Shown here one piece after another: positions 6,524-15,239 of a DNA stretch of 46,150 nt. Positions within the stretch are counted from its first letter, which is position 1; every line of letters starts with the position of its first letter. The stretch covers positions 1 to 46,150 of the forward strand of contig NZ_MLAL01000040.1 in the NCBI RefSeq assembly GCF_001875665.1, in the 5' to 3' direction. The stretch comes from Corynebacterium sp. NML130628. Lineage in GTDB: Bacteria; Actinomycetota; Actinomycetes; Mycobacteriales; Mycobacteriaceae. The notes below the pieces were generated by a model, which was given only the letters and a program-made list of their open reading frames with translations, made no database searches and was not told the DNA's origin. A program made the translations under genes and the position numbers.

Positions 6524-7729
6524 ATGAACCGCTCCTTGGATATCGGTATTACGGTGCTGTCGGTGTCGCTGGTGTTGGTGTCGCTGGCGGCGCTGGCACG
6601 GATGTCGTTGGATGAGGCGCTGCTGCACATCACCTTGGTGACGACGTTTTCCTTCCTCCTGTTTTACGGGATGACCGATATGCACTACTGGGCCACGCCG
6701 GGCCGTGTGCTGTGGCTCGTGGGCTTGACCGGCGTGTGGATGCTGGACACGACGATCTCCGTGGTGGCGATGTACTGGGTGTTCATCCTGTTCTTCGTGT
6801 ACATGCGGGCGTTTAACGACTGGCGCGGTATTGCTGGCGTTGCCGCTGGGCTTGTGATCACGGTGCTGGTGCAACTGCCGGACCAAATCACGCTGGGCAG
6901 CGTGTTAGGGCCGGCGCTGTCGGCGGTGGTGGTCCTGGCGATCAACTATGCCTTCACCACGATTACGAAGGTGAGCGACGAGCGTGCCGAGCTCATTAGC
7001 GAACTGCTGGAGACGCGCGAGCAGCTGGCGAGCACTGAGCGTGCAGCAGGTGTGGCGCAGGAGCGGGAGCGGCTCGCGCACGAGATTCACGACACGGTGG
7101 CGCAGAACCTCTCCTCCATCCAAATGTTGCTGCACGCCGCGGAGCGTGACCTGTTGGCCACGGACCTGTCGGAGGAGGAGCTGGCGGTGCCGATGAAGAG
7201 GATGGAGACGGCGCGGAGGGCGGCGTCGAGAAACTTGGCGGAGACCCGTGCGATCATTGCGGCGCTGACGCCTGCGCCGCTGAGTACGACGTCGCTGGAG
7301 GAGGCGCTGCGGCGCATCGCGGCGGACTTCGGTACGACGGGCGACATGGACATCGAGGTGGAGGTCGACGGTGAGCCACGGCAGCTGCCGATGCGACTCG
7401 AGGCGGGCCTGCTGCGTATTGCGCAGGGCGCGGTGTCGAACGCGGTGAAGCACTCCGAGGCGAGCCGGATGCGCATTACACTGACGTTTGGGGATGACGA
7501 GGTGCGTCTCGACGTGGTGGACAACGGTAAAGGTTTCGACGTTGCGAGCCAAGCCCAAAAACCATCCGGCTTAGGCCATTTAGGGTTGGATGCCATGCGT
7601 TCGCGGGCCGCGGAATTGGGCGGTGAGCTGGCGATTGAGTCCCAACCCGGCGGGCCGACAGCACTTTCCGTTGCGGTACCGACTAGAATCAAACAAAAGA
7701 CCGACCACGTTGAGAGGAAAACTTCATGA
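6524..7729 (+). CDS. hrrS: Heme-responsive sensor histidine kinase HrrS
   Basis: A 401-residue membrane kinase that autophosphorylates on His and passes phosphate to HrrA in response to heme. Six TM segments fill residues ~5-155. A HisKA_3 dimerisation domain follows with the phosphoacceptor in LAHEIHDTVAQNL (His about 189), then a HATPase_c domain with the N box (GAVSNAVKHSEAS), DNGKGFD and GLGHLGLDAM. It overlaps the response-regulator gene by ATGA. ATG 6524 has GAGG five bases upstream; ATG 6467, giving 19 more residues, is an alternative with a leaderless-type box. Assignment as HrrS rather than another NarL-type kinase rests on the adjacent HrrA and the corynebacterial neighbourhood. Confidence 0.88.
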   Translation: MNRSLDIGITVLSVSLVLVSLAALARMSLDEALLHITLVTTFSFLLFYGMTDMHYWATPGRVLWLVGLTGVWMLDTTISVVAMYWVFILFFVYMRAFNDWRGIAGVAAGLVITVLVQLPDQITLGSVLGPALSAVVVLAINYAFTTITKVSDERAELISELLETREQLASTERAAGVAQERERLAHEIHDTVAQNLSSIQMLLHAAERDLLATDLSEEELAVPMKRMETARRAASRNLAETRAIIAALTPAPLSTTSLEEALRRIAADFGTTGDMDIEVEVDGEPRQLPMRLEAGLLRIAQGAVSNAVKHSEASRMRITLTFGDDEVRLDVVDNGKGFDVASQAQKPSGLGHLGLDAMRSRAAELGGELAIESQPGGPTALSVAVPTRIKQKTDHVERKTS

Positions 7730-8364
7730 TTCGTGTGTTGCTGGCAGATGACCATGAGATCGTCCGGCTGGGCCTTCGGGCTGTGCTTGAGGAGGCCGAG
7801 GACATTATGGTTGTCGGCGAAGTTGCAACAGCTGAGGGTGCGATCGCGATGGCGCAAGCCGGCGGCATCGACGTCATTTTGATGGACCTGCGTTTCGGCG
7901 CAGGCGTGGAAGGCACACGCGTGACCACGGGGGCGCAGGCGACGGCGCAGATCATCGCCTCGATGGCCAACCCGCCGAAGGTGCTGATGGTGACCAACTA
8001 CGACACCGACGCCGACATCCTCGGCGCGATCGAGGCAGGCGCCGTAGGCTACCTGTTGAAAGACGCCCCACCGGAGGAGCTCGTCGCCGCGGTGCGCTCC
8101 ACCGCGCGTGGCGACGCCACGATGTCCCCGTTGGTGCGCGAGCGCCTGGAGACGCGCAGCCGTACCCCGCGTTCCTCGCTCACACCGCGTGAGCTGGAGG
8201 TGCTGCAGCTGGTGGCGGCGGGAGCGTCGAATAAAGAAATTGGTGCGGAGCTGATGCTCTCCGAGGCGACCGTAAAGTCCCACCTTGTGCACATTTACGA
8301 CAAGCTGGGTGTGCGCTCCCGTACTTCGGCGGTGGCGTCGGCACGCGAGCAGGGCGTGCTCTAG
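7726..8364 (+). CDS. hrrA: Response regulator HrrA (NarL/FixJ type)
   Basis: A 212-residue regulator. The receiver domain has the acidic pair Asp8/Asp9 and phosphorylatable Asp54 (DVILMDLRFG). The C-terminal LuxR-type HTH includes SLTPRELEVLQLVAAGASNK and SEATVKSHLVHIYDKLGVR. Stretches such as VTNYDTDADILGAIEAGAVG and AVASAREQGVL match C. glutamicum HrrA as I remember it. HrrA activates heme oxygenase and respiratory genes and represses heme-synthesis genes when heme is present. It is translated from AGAGGA-N8-ATG and overlaps hrrS by four bases. Its end overlaps the convergent lsr2-type gene by four bases. Confidence 0.92.
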   Translation: MIRVLLADDHEIVRLGLRAVLEEAEDIMVVGEVATAEGAIAMAQAGGIDVILMDLRFGAGVEGTRVTTGAQATAQIIASMANPPKVLMVTNYDTDADILGAIEAGAVGYLLKDAPPEELVAAVRSTARGDATMSPLVRERLETRSRTPRSSLTPRELEVLQLVAAGASNKEIGAELMLSEATVKSHLVHIYDKLGVRSRTSAVASAREQGVL

Positions 8365-8681
8365 TAGTAGGGGTGGGCGTCGTGGAACGCTTCCACGATG
8401 CTGAGGGGGATCTTGCCGCGGTTGGCGATGGGTAGGCCCTCATTCTGTGCCCAACGGCGGATCTCGGCGGGGTCGAACGCTGGCTCGTTGGCGTCGCAAA
8501 CCTCTCTGGCGGCTTCGACGTACGGCTTGAGCGTTGCCAGGAAGCGCTCCGCGTTCTCTGGCTTGAGATCAAGCACGTAGTTTTTGCCCTGTAGGCCGAA
8601 TCGGATCACGCGAACATCCGACTCGTGCAGTGGTGTGTGGTCCAGGTCGTCGAAGAACTGGGTGATGTTTTGCCGCGCCAT
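8361..8681 (-). CDS. Lsr2-family nucleoid-associated protein
   Basis: A 106-residue xenogeneic-silencer type protein. The N-terminal half (FFDDLDHTPLHESDVRVIRF) corresponds to the Lsr2 oligomerisation region. The C-terminal half (IRRWAQNEGLPIANRGKIPL, then VEAFHDAH) matches the Lsr2 DNA-binding domain. The AT-minor-groove hook is usually RGR; here it reads RGK. Lsr2/CgpS proteins bind AT-rich horizontally acquired DNA and silence it; this window holds two such regions. The ATG follows AAAGGAAAG. A perfect inverted repeat lies just upstream (8702-8728), with TACACT at 8747-8752 as a possible -10. Confidence 0.85.
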   Translation of the reverse strand: MARQNITQFFDDLDHTPLHESDVRVIRFGLQGKNYVLDLKPENAERFLATLKPYVEAAREVCDANEPAFDPAEIRRWAQNEGLPIANRGKIPLSIVEAFHDAHPYY

Positions 8682-8701
8682 GAAAGCTTTCCTTTCTCCG
8701 G

Positions 8702-8728
8702 TACTCCCAAGAACGATACTTGGGAGTA
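8702..8728. promoter_or_regulatory. Perfect 10-bp inverted repeat upstream of the lsr2-type gene
   Basis: TACTCCCAAG (8702-8711) and CTTGGGAGTA (8719-8728) are exact reverse complements with a 7-bp spacer. The repeat lies 21 bp before the start codon and downstream of the likely -10 (TACACT, minus strand, 8747-8752), so it would be in the 5' leader. It could be an operator or an RNA hairpin. Confidence 0.6.
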
Positions 8729-8774
8729 GTGTCCGCGTTCGAAGGAAGTGTAGCAAATAGTTTGGCCGATAATA

Positions 8775-9404
8775 CTATTTGAGTTTCTTTTGTACTTCAG
8801 CGGACAGTTTCTGCAGGTCTTCCTCAATCGAGTTGTGTGCCAGGCGCTGCTGCATCGGGTTCATATGCTCCGCGTTTTCCACCGCGGTCTGCAGCTCCGC
8901 GAGGCGCACCTTCGCGTCGGTGGCGAAGCCCTTCGGCAGCTCGGCGGTCTTGACCTGTCCCTCGAGCGCGTCGACGCGCGACTTCAGCTGGCCGCCGCGC
9001 TCAGAAAACCGGGAGACTTCCTGGGAAGACAGGCCGACGCTCTGCGCGCGCTGCTGTACCTGCTTCTGCTGGTAGGACGTCCACCCCTTGTAAAACAGCG
9101 GCAACAGCACCGGCAACAGCAGGCGGGCCGCGCCGAGGAACTGCTTCGCCTTCTTCTTCGTGATGCCAGATTCCTCAATGCGCTGCAGGTGCGCCTTCGC
9201 CAGCTTCTCCTCGTGCTTACGCTTCTGCTTCAGGCCCTGCTTCTCTGCCTTCAGCAGGCGCTTCTCTGCCTTATCCAGCAGCTTGGCGGTGCGGTAATCC
9301 TGCTTCGCCTCCTCCTTGGCAAGCTTGCGGGCGTGCGCCTGCGCGGCCTTAATCTCAGCCTTGGCCTTCGTGCGTGCTTTCCGGATGGATTTGAACAGTC
9401 CCAT
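8775..9404 (-). CDS. Coiled-coil conserved actinobacterial protein (DUF6474-like)
   Basis: A 209-residue protein rich in Lys, Ala, Glu and Gln. Residues ~1-90 are a long basic helix (KSIRKARTKAKAEIKAAQ, LLDKAEKRLLKAEKQG). Residues ~93-108 form a hydrophobic stretch (ARLLLPVLLPLFYKGW), perhaps a membrane-dipping segment. The C-terminal ~90 residues form a second coiled coil. The architecture resembles what is annotated as DUF6474 in corynebacteria, from memory. The ATG has AAAGGAG upstream. No function can be assigned. Confidence 0.7.
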   Translation of the reverse strand: MGLFKSIRKARTKAKAEIKAAQAHARKLAKEEAKQDYRTAKLLDKAEKRLLKAEKQGLKQKRKHEEKLAKAHLQRIEESGITKKKAKQFLGAARLLLPVLLPLFYKGWTSYQQKQVQQRAQSVGLSSQEVSRFSERGGQLKSRVDALEGQVKTAELPKGFATDAKVRLAELQTAVENAEHMNPMQQRLAHNSIEEDLQKLSAEVQKKLK

Positions 9405-9490
9405 GCGAGTTAACTCCTTTACGCTGTTGCATTCACTAGGACATCAACCTTACCTGTTTCTACACGGCGCCTAGTAGAGTATTGCCCATT

Positions 9491-10987
9491 GTGAGTACGT
9501 CGAAGCAGCAGGATGGCACGCGGATGCGGCCGTCGGATCTTGTGGGATGTCGCTTCCGCTTCCGCCGGAGGTGCCAGTTCCCGGACTACCCGTCTCGCGA
9601 GGAAGTTGATGCGCACCTGCCGCAGCGCATCGCAGCGCAGGAGGCGGTGCTCGCCCAGCTGCCTACCAAGCCAGCGCTTGGCGACGGCCGGCGCCGCCTC
9701 TTCACCCGCGTCGACGCCGCTGACCTCGCCGAATTCACCACCGAGGGCGTCTTCGACCTGATGCGACGTGGTACCAACCTGATCACGCGGGTCACGCTCC
9801 AGGGGGAGATCGCCGGTGTGGCGGTCGAGGTGGACGTCGACATCCTGGTGCGCACCGCCGGCGGCTACGTGCCCGTCATCATCTCGAACCACAGGGTCGC
9901 ACGGACGCACCCGACGTCGACGCTGTGGGCCGTGCCGGTCGGGCGCCTCGGGCTGGGCTCGCCGCTGCGGGTGGCCGGCAAGTACCGCCACCACACGATC
10001 GACGGCTACCGGCTGGCCATGGCGCACGTGCTGCTCGGGGAGCGCTCCGCGGGTCGCGGTGGCGTCATTGGGCAGGATCGGTCGCTGGCGTACGGAGTGG
10101 ACGTCGAAAAGTATGTGGCGCCGCTGCTGCTCGCACTTGCCGAGCCCACGCCCGAACACCCCATTCGCTACAAACAGTGCGCCACCTGCAGGTTCTGGCC
10201 ACTGTGCCTGCCTGAGCTCGAGGCGCGCGACGACATTTCGCTCGTGCTGCCCGGCGGCAAAGGCGACCGCTTCCGCGCCCAAGGCATCACCACTGTCCAA
10301 CAGCTTATCGACGCCCAGCTCGGCGAACCCTCCCGCATCGCCGAAGCCTGGCGCGCCGGGATCCCCCTGCTCAGGCGGCCGGGAACGATCAGCATTCGGC
10401 GCGCCGATGTCGAGATCGACATCGACATGGAGTCCTACCTGGACCAAGGCGCCTACCTGTGGGGCACCTTCGACGGCGAACGCTACCGTCCGTTCGTGAC
10501 GTGGGAGGAGGTCGGCGGCGACGCCGAGGAAGCCAACTTCGCAGCGTTCTGGCGCTGGCTCCTCGACCGGCGCGCCCAAGCCCACGCGGAAGGCAAAACC
10601 TTCGCAGCCTACTGCTACGCTGCCGCAGGCGAAAACCACTGGCTGCGCATGTCAGCGCAGCGCTTCGCCAGCATCGACGCCAAGGAAGTGCAGGAGTTCA
10701 TCGCCTCCGAAGAGTGGGTTGACGTGTTCGCCTCGGTACGCAGGCACCTTGTGGGCACCGACGGGCTGGGGCTGAAAGTGCTTGGACCGATCGTTGGCTT
10801 CCACTGGGAGGACGACGACATGGACGGCGAAGCCTCCATCGACCGCCGCTTCGCAGCCATCCGCGGCGACGAAGACGCGAAGCGTACCCTGCTGCAATAC
10901 AACGAAGATGACTGCCGCGCCACCCGCGCCGTCCGCGAATTTCTCGACGCCGACGCGCCGGGCGTGCCCGACTTTGGCGAGGTGTAG
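9491..10987 (+). CDS. TM0106-family RecB-like putative nuclease
   Basis: A ~498-residue protein with a RecB/Cas4-like N-terminal half. It has one Cys near the N-terminus (LVGCRF), PD-(D/E)xK-type elements around VEVDVDILVRT, and a C-terminal cysteine cluster CATCRFWPLC (about residue 230) that could complete a 4Fe-4S cluster as in Cas4/AddB. The second half (residues ~290-498, with YLWGTFDGE and YNEDDCRATRAVREFL) is a DEDD/RNase H-like exonuclease fold. Such two-domain proteins are widespread in actinobacteria with no established role. GTG 9491 is chosen as start, with TAGAGT upstream; TTG 9482 is possible. Confidence 0.8.
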   Translation: MSTSKQQDGTRMRPSDLVGCRFRFRRRCQFPDYPSREEVDAHLPQRIAAQEAVLAQLPTKPALGDGRRRLFTRVDAADLAEFTTEGVFDLMRRGTNLITRVTLQGEIAGVAVEVDVDILVRTAGGYVPVIISNHRVARTHPTSTLWAVPVGRLGLGSPLRVAGKYRHHTIDGYRLAMAHVLLGERSAGRGGVIGQDRSLAYGVDVEKYVAPLLLALAEPTPEHPIRYKQCATCRFWPLCLPELEARDDISLVLPGGKGDRFRAQGITTVQQLIDAQLGEPSRIAEAWRAGIPLLRRPGTISIRRADVEIDIDMESYLDQGAYLWGTFDGERYRPFVTWEEVGGDAEEANFAAFWRWLLDRRAQAHAEGKTFAAYCYAAAGENHWLRMSAQRFASIDAKEVQEFIASEEWVDVFASVRRHLVGTDGLGLKVLGPIVGFHWEDDDMDGEASIDRRFAAIRGDEDAKRTLLQYNEDDCRATRAVREFLDADAPGVPDFGEV

Positions 10988-11076
10988 GCGAATCGCTGGC
11001 CGGGAGCGGCCGGTTGTTCCCGCGACGTAACGCTGTGAGGGGGTATCCCCGGGTTCGCGGCCGAGCTCTACCGCCC

Positions 11077-11235
11077 ACACAAGTAGTCGCCAAGTTTATC
11101 GACGACAACCGGGAGGAATTCGGGGTCGAGTCGATTATTCGCACCTCTGCGGCAACCAACGCAGAAATCGAGCTGAGTATCTACTACATCGATCGTGCCG
11201 TGACCAGGTCGGTCCAAGGGTCGGAGCGTCGTTAA
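11077..11235 (+). pseudogene. Remnant of IS3-family transposase OrfB
   Basis: The frame reading VVAKFIDDNREEFGVESI, followed by a degraded SIYY, matches the start of IS3-family OrfB proteins (typically FIDDNRDEFGVEPIC...APSTYY). Only ~50 residues remain; the DDE catalytic core is absent and no inverted repeats are evident. It marks the left edge of the accessory patch, against the 3' end of the pentapeptide gene. Confidence 0.6.
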
Positions 11236-12119
11236 AAGACACCCTCCTTAATTATGATGCCGGGCCACCGCTCGCAAATTTCCGCTTTGCCCACTTCCTG
11301 CAGACTGGACCCATCGGGGAACACCGTCCGCTCGTCAATCGTTGCTCCATCAAAAGTGTTCGCGTCGCAACTACACCCGTTTAAATTCGCTGCGACAAGA
11401 ATAGCGCCCCGAAAATCGCACTCCTCTAATTTTGAATCCTCGAAAAGGGACATGCTCAAGTCACACATCGTGAAGTCCGAACCACGTATATCGGCTTGTT
11501 GAACGATCAATGCGTTGACGTGTGCATGGGAAAAAGTGCACCATTTCAGACTCCCACTGAACGTCGTCGAATCGAGGTACGCACCTTTGAAATTTCCCTC
11601 GTCCAACACGCAGTTGTTGAATTCGGCGTAATTCAGGCACGCACCCTGCCACATCAACCCCGATAGTCGGGCGCCGCGCACCCTCACACCCCTCAGGTTG
11701 ATATCCGAGAAATTCACCCGAACTTGCGCATTTCGCACCCCCGACCCGGGAGCCAGCGATGCCCAGCTGTAATTGGGGGAAAACTCATCCCAACTCGCAG
11801 GTGTGGGTATGCCAGCCTGTTCGCCCTGCAACGGGGCGCTCAATCTTGCGGAAAGACCCTCGAAAGCGGCGATGCGGGCGCGCAAAGTCGGATCCTGGCC
11901 CTGTTGTTGAGGATCGCCTGAGCGAATGAAAGTGATCAAAACATCAACGATCTCCTGTAACCGACCCGCAACAGAGCCGGGGTCCAGCGCTGCCCATTCA
12001 TCAGCGATATGAAGCAAATCAAACACTGACGCTAGACGTACGAGTGATGACCTTGATTTGAGCCCTTGGCAAGAATGGAAGAACCGCTCATCAAGCTGTC
12101 GACTTGTATAAAATAGCAT
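11232..12119 (-). CDS. Pentapeptide-repeat protein
   Basis: A 295-residue protein. The N-terminal ~110 residues include LVRLASVFDLLHIADEW and a helix ending VLITFIR, the region that precedes the repeats in many phage-exclusion-like pentapeptide proteins. Those are often longer and carry N-terminal membrane helices, which are missing here. Residues ~130-275 contain A(D/N)LxX-type repeats: INLRGVRVRGARLSG, LNYAEFNNC, ADIRGSDFTMCDLSMSLF and CDFRGAILVAANLNG. This should form a right-handed quadrilateral beta-helix, possibly a DNA mimic or scaffold. It starts 11 bp after the secreted LGFP-protein gene and is probably co-transcribed. The function is unknown and the start may be internal to a truncated gene. 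Confidence 0.75.
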   Translation of the reverse strand: MLFYTSRQLDERFFHSCQGLKSRSSLVRLASVFDLLHIADEWAALDPGSVAGRLQEIVDVLITFIRSGDPQQQGQDPTLRARIAAFEGLSARLSAPLQGEQAGIPTPASWDEFSPNYSWASLAPGSGVRNAQVRVNFSDINLRGVRVRGARLSGLMWQGACLNYAEFNNCVLDEGNFKGAYLDSTTFSGSLKWCTFSHAHVNALIVQQADIRGSDFTMCDLSMSLFEDSKLEECDFRGAILVAANLNGCSCDANTFDGATIDERTVFPDGSSLQEVGKAEICERWPGIIIKEGVF

Positions 12120-12130
12120 TATCCTGATAG

Positions 12131-13981
12131 TTAGAGGCGCAGTTGGTTGTAGAGGTTGACATAGTTAGGGCAGCGAGAACCCGTTGACTCCACACGCTCA
12201 CCCCCGGGATCGGAGGAGCACCAAGCTGTAACTACTCCCACCGGGTATGAATCATTCCGTATACTTGGGTCTTTGGCAGGATGATTCATGTAGTTATTCA
12301 TTGCGGTTGGGCGGAAAATCGTCGTCAGATAAATGGGATTTTCTGCATTGCGGCATCCCTGCTTCTTTGCAAATGTGTAGCCACGGCAGTCTAGAAAGTA
12401 AACCCACCCGGCATACTTATAGTTTCCCTCCGCTGTGCCCCCCACAGTACTCTGCCTCGACTGCCTAATTAACTCATATAGGATATCGCGGTTGTACATA
12501 TTATGCTTCCTAGTGAGCTTCTCGTAGCCCCATCCCTTGTCATTTCCGTTTGCGTACCTTTCGTAGAAGCCTTTACGAACCACAAATCGGACCCCCTCGT
12601 TCGGTACAGGCCACTCCAACTTTCTTAATATTTTTCCTGCGGATCCCCCTACGATCGCGCCGCTATTTTCCGCTGTATTGGCGAAAGCGATAGCTCTTTC
12701 TTGCACCTGGCGAATATCCATTCCGGAACGCACAGAGAAACTTTCATCCTTCCTTAAAGATGCTGCATCGGTTCTACGTATAATCCCGATGTTCTCCCCA
12801 GAGCCAAATGCCACTGCATTAGTAAATTGTTGGCTGCTGGATTCGGCAGCGCTGAGGGTGCTGGGAATGGGAATCCCCAAATCATCTGCTGTCTGATAAA
12901 CGGAATGCCAATAGTTATAAAGCTGCCCTGTCAGTTCCCTGGCGCCATAAGCAGCTGACCAAAGAATCACACCGCGGTTTTCGAATGGGACTAGGTGAAA
13001 AACGCCAGGGGATTCGGCTACCTCATCCTTTTCTGGATATCCAAGGCTCCCAGTCTCCCTCCCCAAGGCTGCCCAAACTCTTTGTGTGGCTAGATACATA
13101 AATCTGGTCTGCCTATCGTTTCTCCAGCTGATAGTCCCATTAGGAAAATTGTTATATCTGTACCGATCTCCATTAACAGTTTCATTATTGATGGGAATAC
13201 CGATGGGGTGTTGCGAACCGCCCATTTCGTCATACCGGCGTTTAATGTCCCCCCACACGGCGCCTCCTGTCAGGGGGTTGTAATAGTTGTCACCTCCTTG
13301 AAACGATTGTTTTTGGGTCAAGGGAAAGTTGGTATCGGTTGGTCCTGAGATGGGGTATCCAAGCGGTCCGGCTTCCCAATTAAGCGTCCCCCATTGACGC
13401 ATTCCGTCCAAAGTGACTGCATGTGCCCCCACGTTGGGATGCCAATAAATGGATCCCCCCACGAATTCCGTCCTTTTTCCTACCCCATCCGGGTTGGTAA
13501 ATTCGTTTGTTTTCGGTGGCCCTAACCAGGAGAGTTGCCCTCCGAGTTCCTTATATACCCCTAATATCGCCCCACACACTTGCAAACCTGAAGGCCACAT
13601 AGCCTCGCACCCCGGCCGCGTGAAAGCCACGCTTTGCACCCCTTGTAGCGCCATCCGCTCGTCAGAGTCTGGGATCACATCTTTTCGCATGGGGGTAGTG
13701 TCTGTCGTGCCCTGGGCATTTTCACCTGAATTATTGGTCTGGCGTGCGTGCTCAATCTTTGCCTCAGGGTGCTCCTTCTCATACTCAAGAAGCATCTCTT
13801 CAATCGGGGGATCGTCTCTATCGGAAACATAATCCTCATAACTGGAGGGGGAAGCTTCACTCGTTTGGGCGATCACGGGAGGAGCGAAAGAAGTCGCCCA
13901 TATCGTCGCCGCCGCAAAAAGGATTCCACCAATCCTCTTTTGTGTTGATGCGGCGTGAAGTAGATATGTATTTTTTACCAT
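12131..13981 (-). CDS. Secreted LGFP-repeat protein with unrecognised C-terminal domain
   Basis: A 616-residue exported protein. Residues ~1-39 are a signal peptide (basic start, GGILFAAATIWATSFAPP, AIA-like site VIAQ), then an acidic linker. Residues ~130-340 hold LGFP-type repeats marked by LGPP, LGYP, IGIP, LGYP and LGIP, each with a preceding GGxxx(W/L) and following aromatic motif. These repeats are known from mycolata cell-wall proteins and are thought to bind the wall. The last ~200 residues (YFLDCRGYTFAKKQGC, WCSSDPGG, SRCPNYVNLYN) form a Cys-containing domain I do not recognise. The gene is visibly AT-richer than the core. TAAAAT stands seven bases before the ATG, indicating a leaderless mRNA. 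Confidence 0.85.
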   Translation of the reverse strand: MVKNTYLLHAASTQKRIGGILFAAATIWATSFAPPVIAQTSEASPSSYEDYVSDRDDPPIEEMLLEYEKEHPEAKIEHARQTNNSGENAQGTTDTTPMRKDVIPDSDERMALQGVQSVAFTRPGCEAMWPSGLQVCGAILGVYKELGGQLSWLGPPKTNEFTNPDGVGKRTEFVGGSIYWHPNVGAHAVTLDGMRQWGTLNWEAGPLGYPISGPTDTNFPLTQKQSFQGGDNYYNPLTGGAVWGDIKRRYDEMGGSQHPIGIPINNETVNGDRYRYNNFPNGTISWRNDRQTRFMYLATQRVWAALGRETGSLGYPEKDEVAESPGVFHLVPFENRGVILWSAAYGARELTGQLYNYWHSVYQTADDLGIPIPSTLSAAESSSQQFTNAVAFGSGENIGIIRRTDAASLRKDESFSVRSGMDIRQVQERAIAFANTAENSGAIVGGSAGKILRKLEWPVPNEGVRFVVRKGFYERYANGNDKGWGYEKLTRKHNMYNRDILYELIRQSRQSTVGGTAEGNYKYAGWVYFLDCRGYTFAKKQGCRNAENPIYLTTIFRPTAMNNYMNHPAKDPSIRNDSYPVGVVTAWCSSDPGGERVESTGSRCPNYVNLYNQLRL

Positions 13982-13988
13982 TAAAGGT

Positions 13989-13994
13989 ATTTTA
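13989..13994 (-). promoter_or_regulatory. -10 box of the LGFP-protein gene
   Basis: TAAAAT on the minus strand ends seven bases before ATG 13981, the spacing for a leaderless transcript. The rest of the upstream gap (to 14195) shows no gene. Confidence 0.55.
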
Positions 13995-14195
13995 TCTTAA
14001 ACGGGTTATCACATGGCGTTTTCTTGAGAAACCGTCAGAAGTGGCCTCACCCTACCGTTCTCTATGACTGGGGTGACTCAGTTCCTTTAATGGCTCGGCG
14101 TGCACTCGTATCATGACCGCAATCGCGACCGCTCGGGTAAACCCTAAGTGTACGGTTCTGAATTTCAACTTTTCCTTGTTCAGTAGGGGGAGATC

Positions 14196-14681
14196 TTGTT
14201 TAGCGGAACAGAACTATCACTGCCTCTAGAGCTTGACGAACATCAGGACGTCGTTGCGGGGCAGAAGGTCGGTGAGGCCCGCGTGAGTTCGTCGGGGCAA
14301 AACCTGGACCGCCAACTAGATCAACCATGCGGAGATATAGAAAGAGAAGATCAGCGGCTCGACACAGCACCGTCCCCAGCCGGACGAGGTATAGACCTAA
14401 ACCACAAAGGCCGACCCGATGCCCACCTTGATGCTGCGCTTATCGGTAGTGTTACAGAGTTTAAGCGCTCCACTACCAAGGAGCGCCAGGCCGAGGGGAT
14501 AGCTCGCGCCAAGGCGCGCGACGTCTACAAGGGCCGCACGAAGGTACTCACCGACGCTCAGGTCGTTCAAGCCCGACAGCGGGCTGCGGATGGTGTGTCC
14601 AAGGCGGAGTTCGCCCGTCGGCTCGGGATTGGGCGAATCACACTGTATAAGTATTTTAGGGGCGAGGCGGGAGAATCCTGA
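14196..14681 (+). pseudogene. Degenerate serine resolvase/invertase
   Basis: The frame contains both ends of a Tn3-type serine resolvase. VGEARVSSSGQNLDRQLD near residue 26 corresponds to the N-terminal YARVST-DQNLDRQ with the nucleophilic Ser. The C-terminal half has VTEFKRSTTKERQAEGIA, KARDVYKGR and ARRLGIGRITLYKYF, which are the E helix and the DNA-binding HTH. The middle of the catalytic domain, with the conserved KLDRL.R arginines, is missing and replaced by unrelated sequence. The product cannot be an active recombinase. It marks a former transposon or invertible element at the right edge of the accessory patch. Confidence 0.7.
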
Positions 14682-15239
14682 CCGGCTCACTTCCACACGC
14701 TTTAAATCACCCAGGCAAGGCTGCCTCTACCAAGAACTCTCCACGTGTTCAGTGGTTCCTGTCCGAGTGGCATAGGTTTAATCCTGGATCGATGGTGATG
14801 AAATGCTCGGGTAGAACCAGACTGAATTCCTGCGTAATAGCCTCGAAACCTTGGGCTCGCAGGGACGCGGCTGTTCCTTCTTCTGCCCCGGTCCGATGGG
14901 GACATCGGCAAAGGTGACGTCGTCGTTGTCACCGCAACGGTCTGGGATGTTCAATGCGCGGCGCACGCATCAGATTAGCTCCGCGTACTGCTGGACGCCT
15001 CGGAGCGGGATTCGCCTCAGATGGTCCATGCCTGCGACACCTTCGGCGCTGCCTCAGGGTTCGCAGGCGCGGGAGCAGTCGCGGCCCGCCTTGACGATGT
15101 TCGCCACAACGCCAGCGGACGAGGCGTTGGAAACGATGAGGTGACAACGTGAAGAATTTGCAGTGGTCGTTTCTCGGACCTCATCCTCGAGCACATGCGG
15201 CGCGCCGCCGGGGAGCAGCCGGACCGCGCCCGATGCCGA
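14682..15239. other. Gene debris, no intact gene
   Basis: No frame in this 558-bp stretch has a start, ribosome-binding site and normal codon use together. One plus-strand frame (~14990-15140) reads protein-like (VLLDASERDSPQMVHACDTF, then GAASGFAGAGAVAARLDDVR) but is preceded by a stop and ends without family context. It is probably a remnant; I could not identify the source family. Confidence 0.5.

Noticed and set aside
11461..11921. Plus-strand frames within the pentapeptide gene
   Set aside because: They are shadows of the minus-strand gene, which has clear repeats.
14851..15144. Possible small genes in the debris after the resolvase
   Set aside because: The frames lack start signals and recognisable domains; the protein-like piece is preceded by an in-frame stop.
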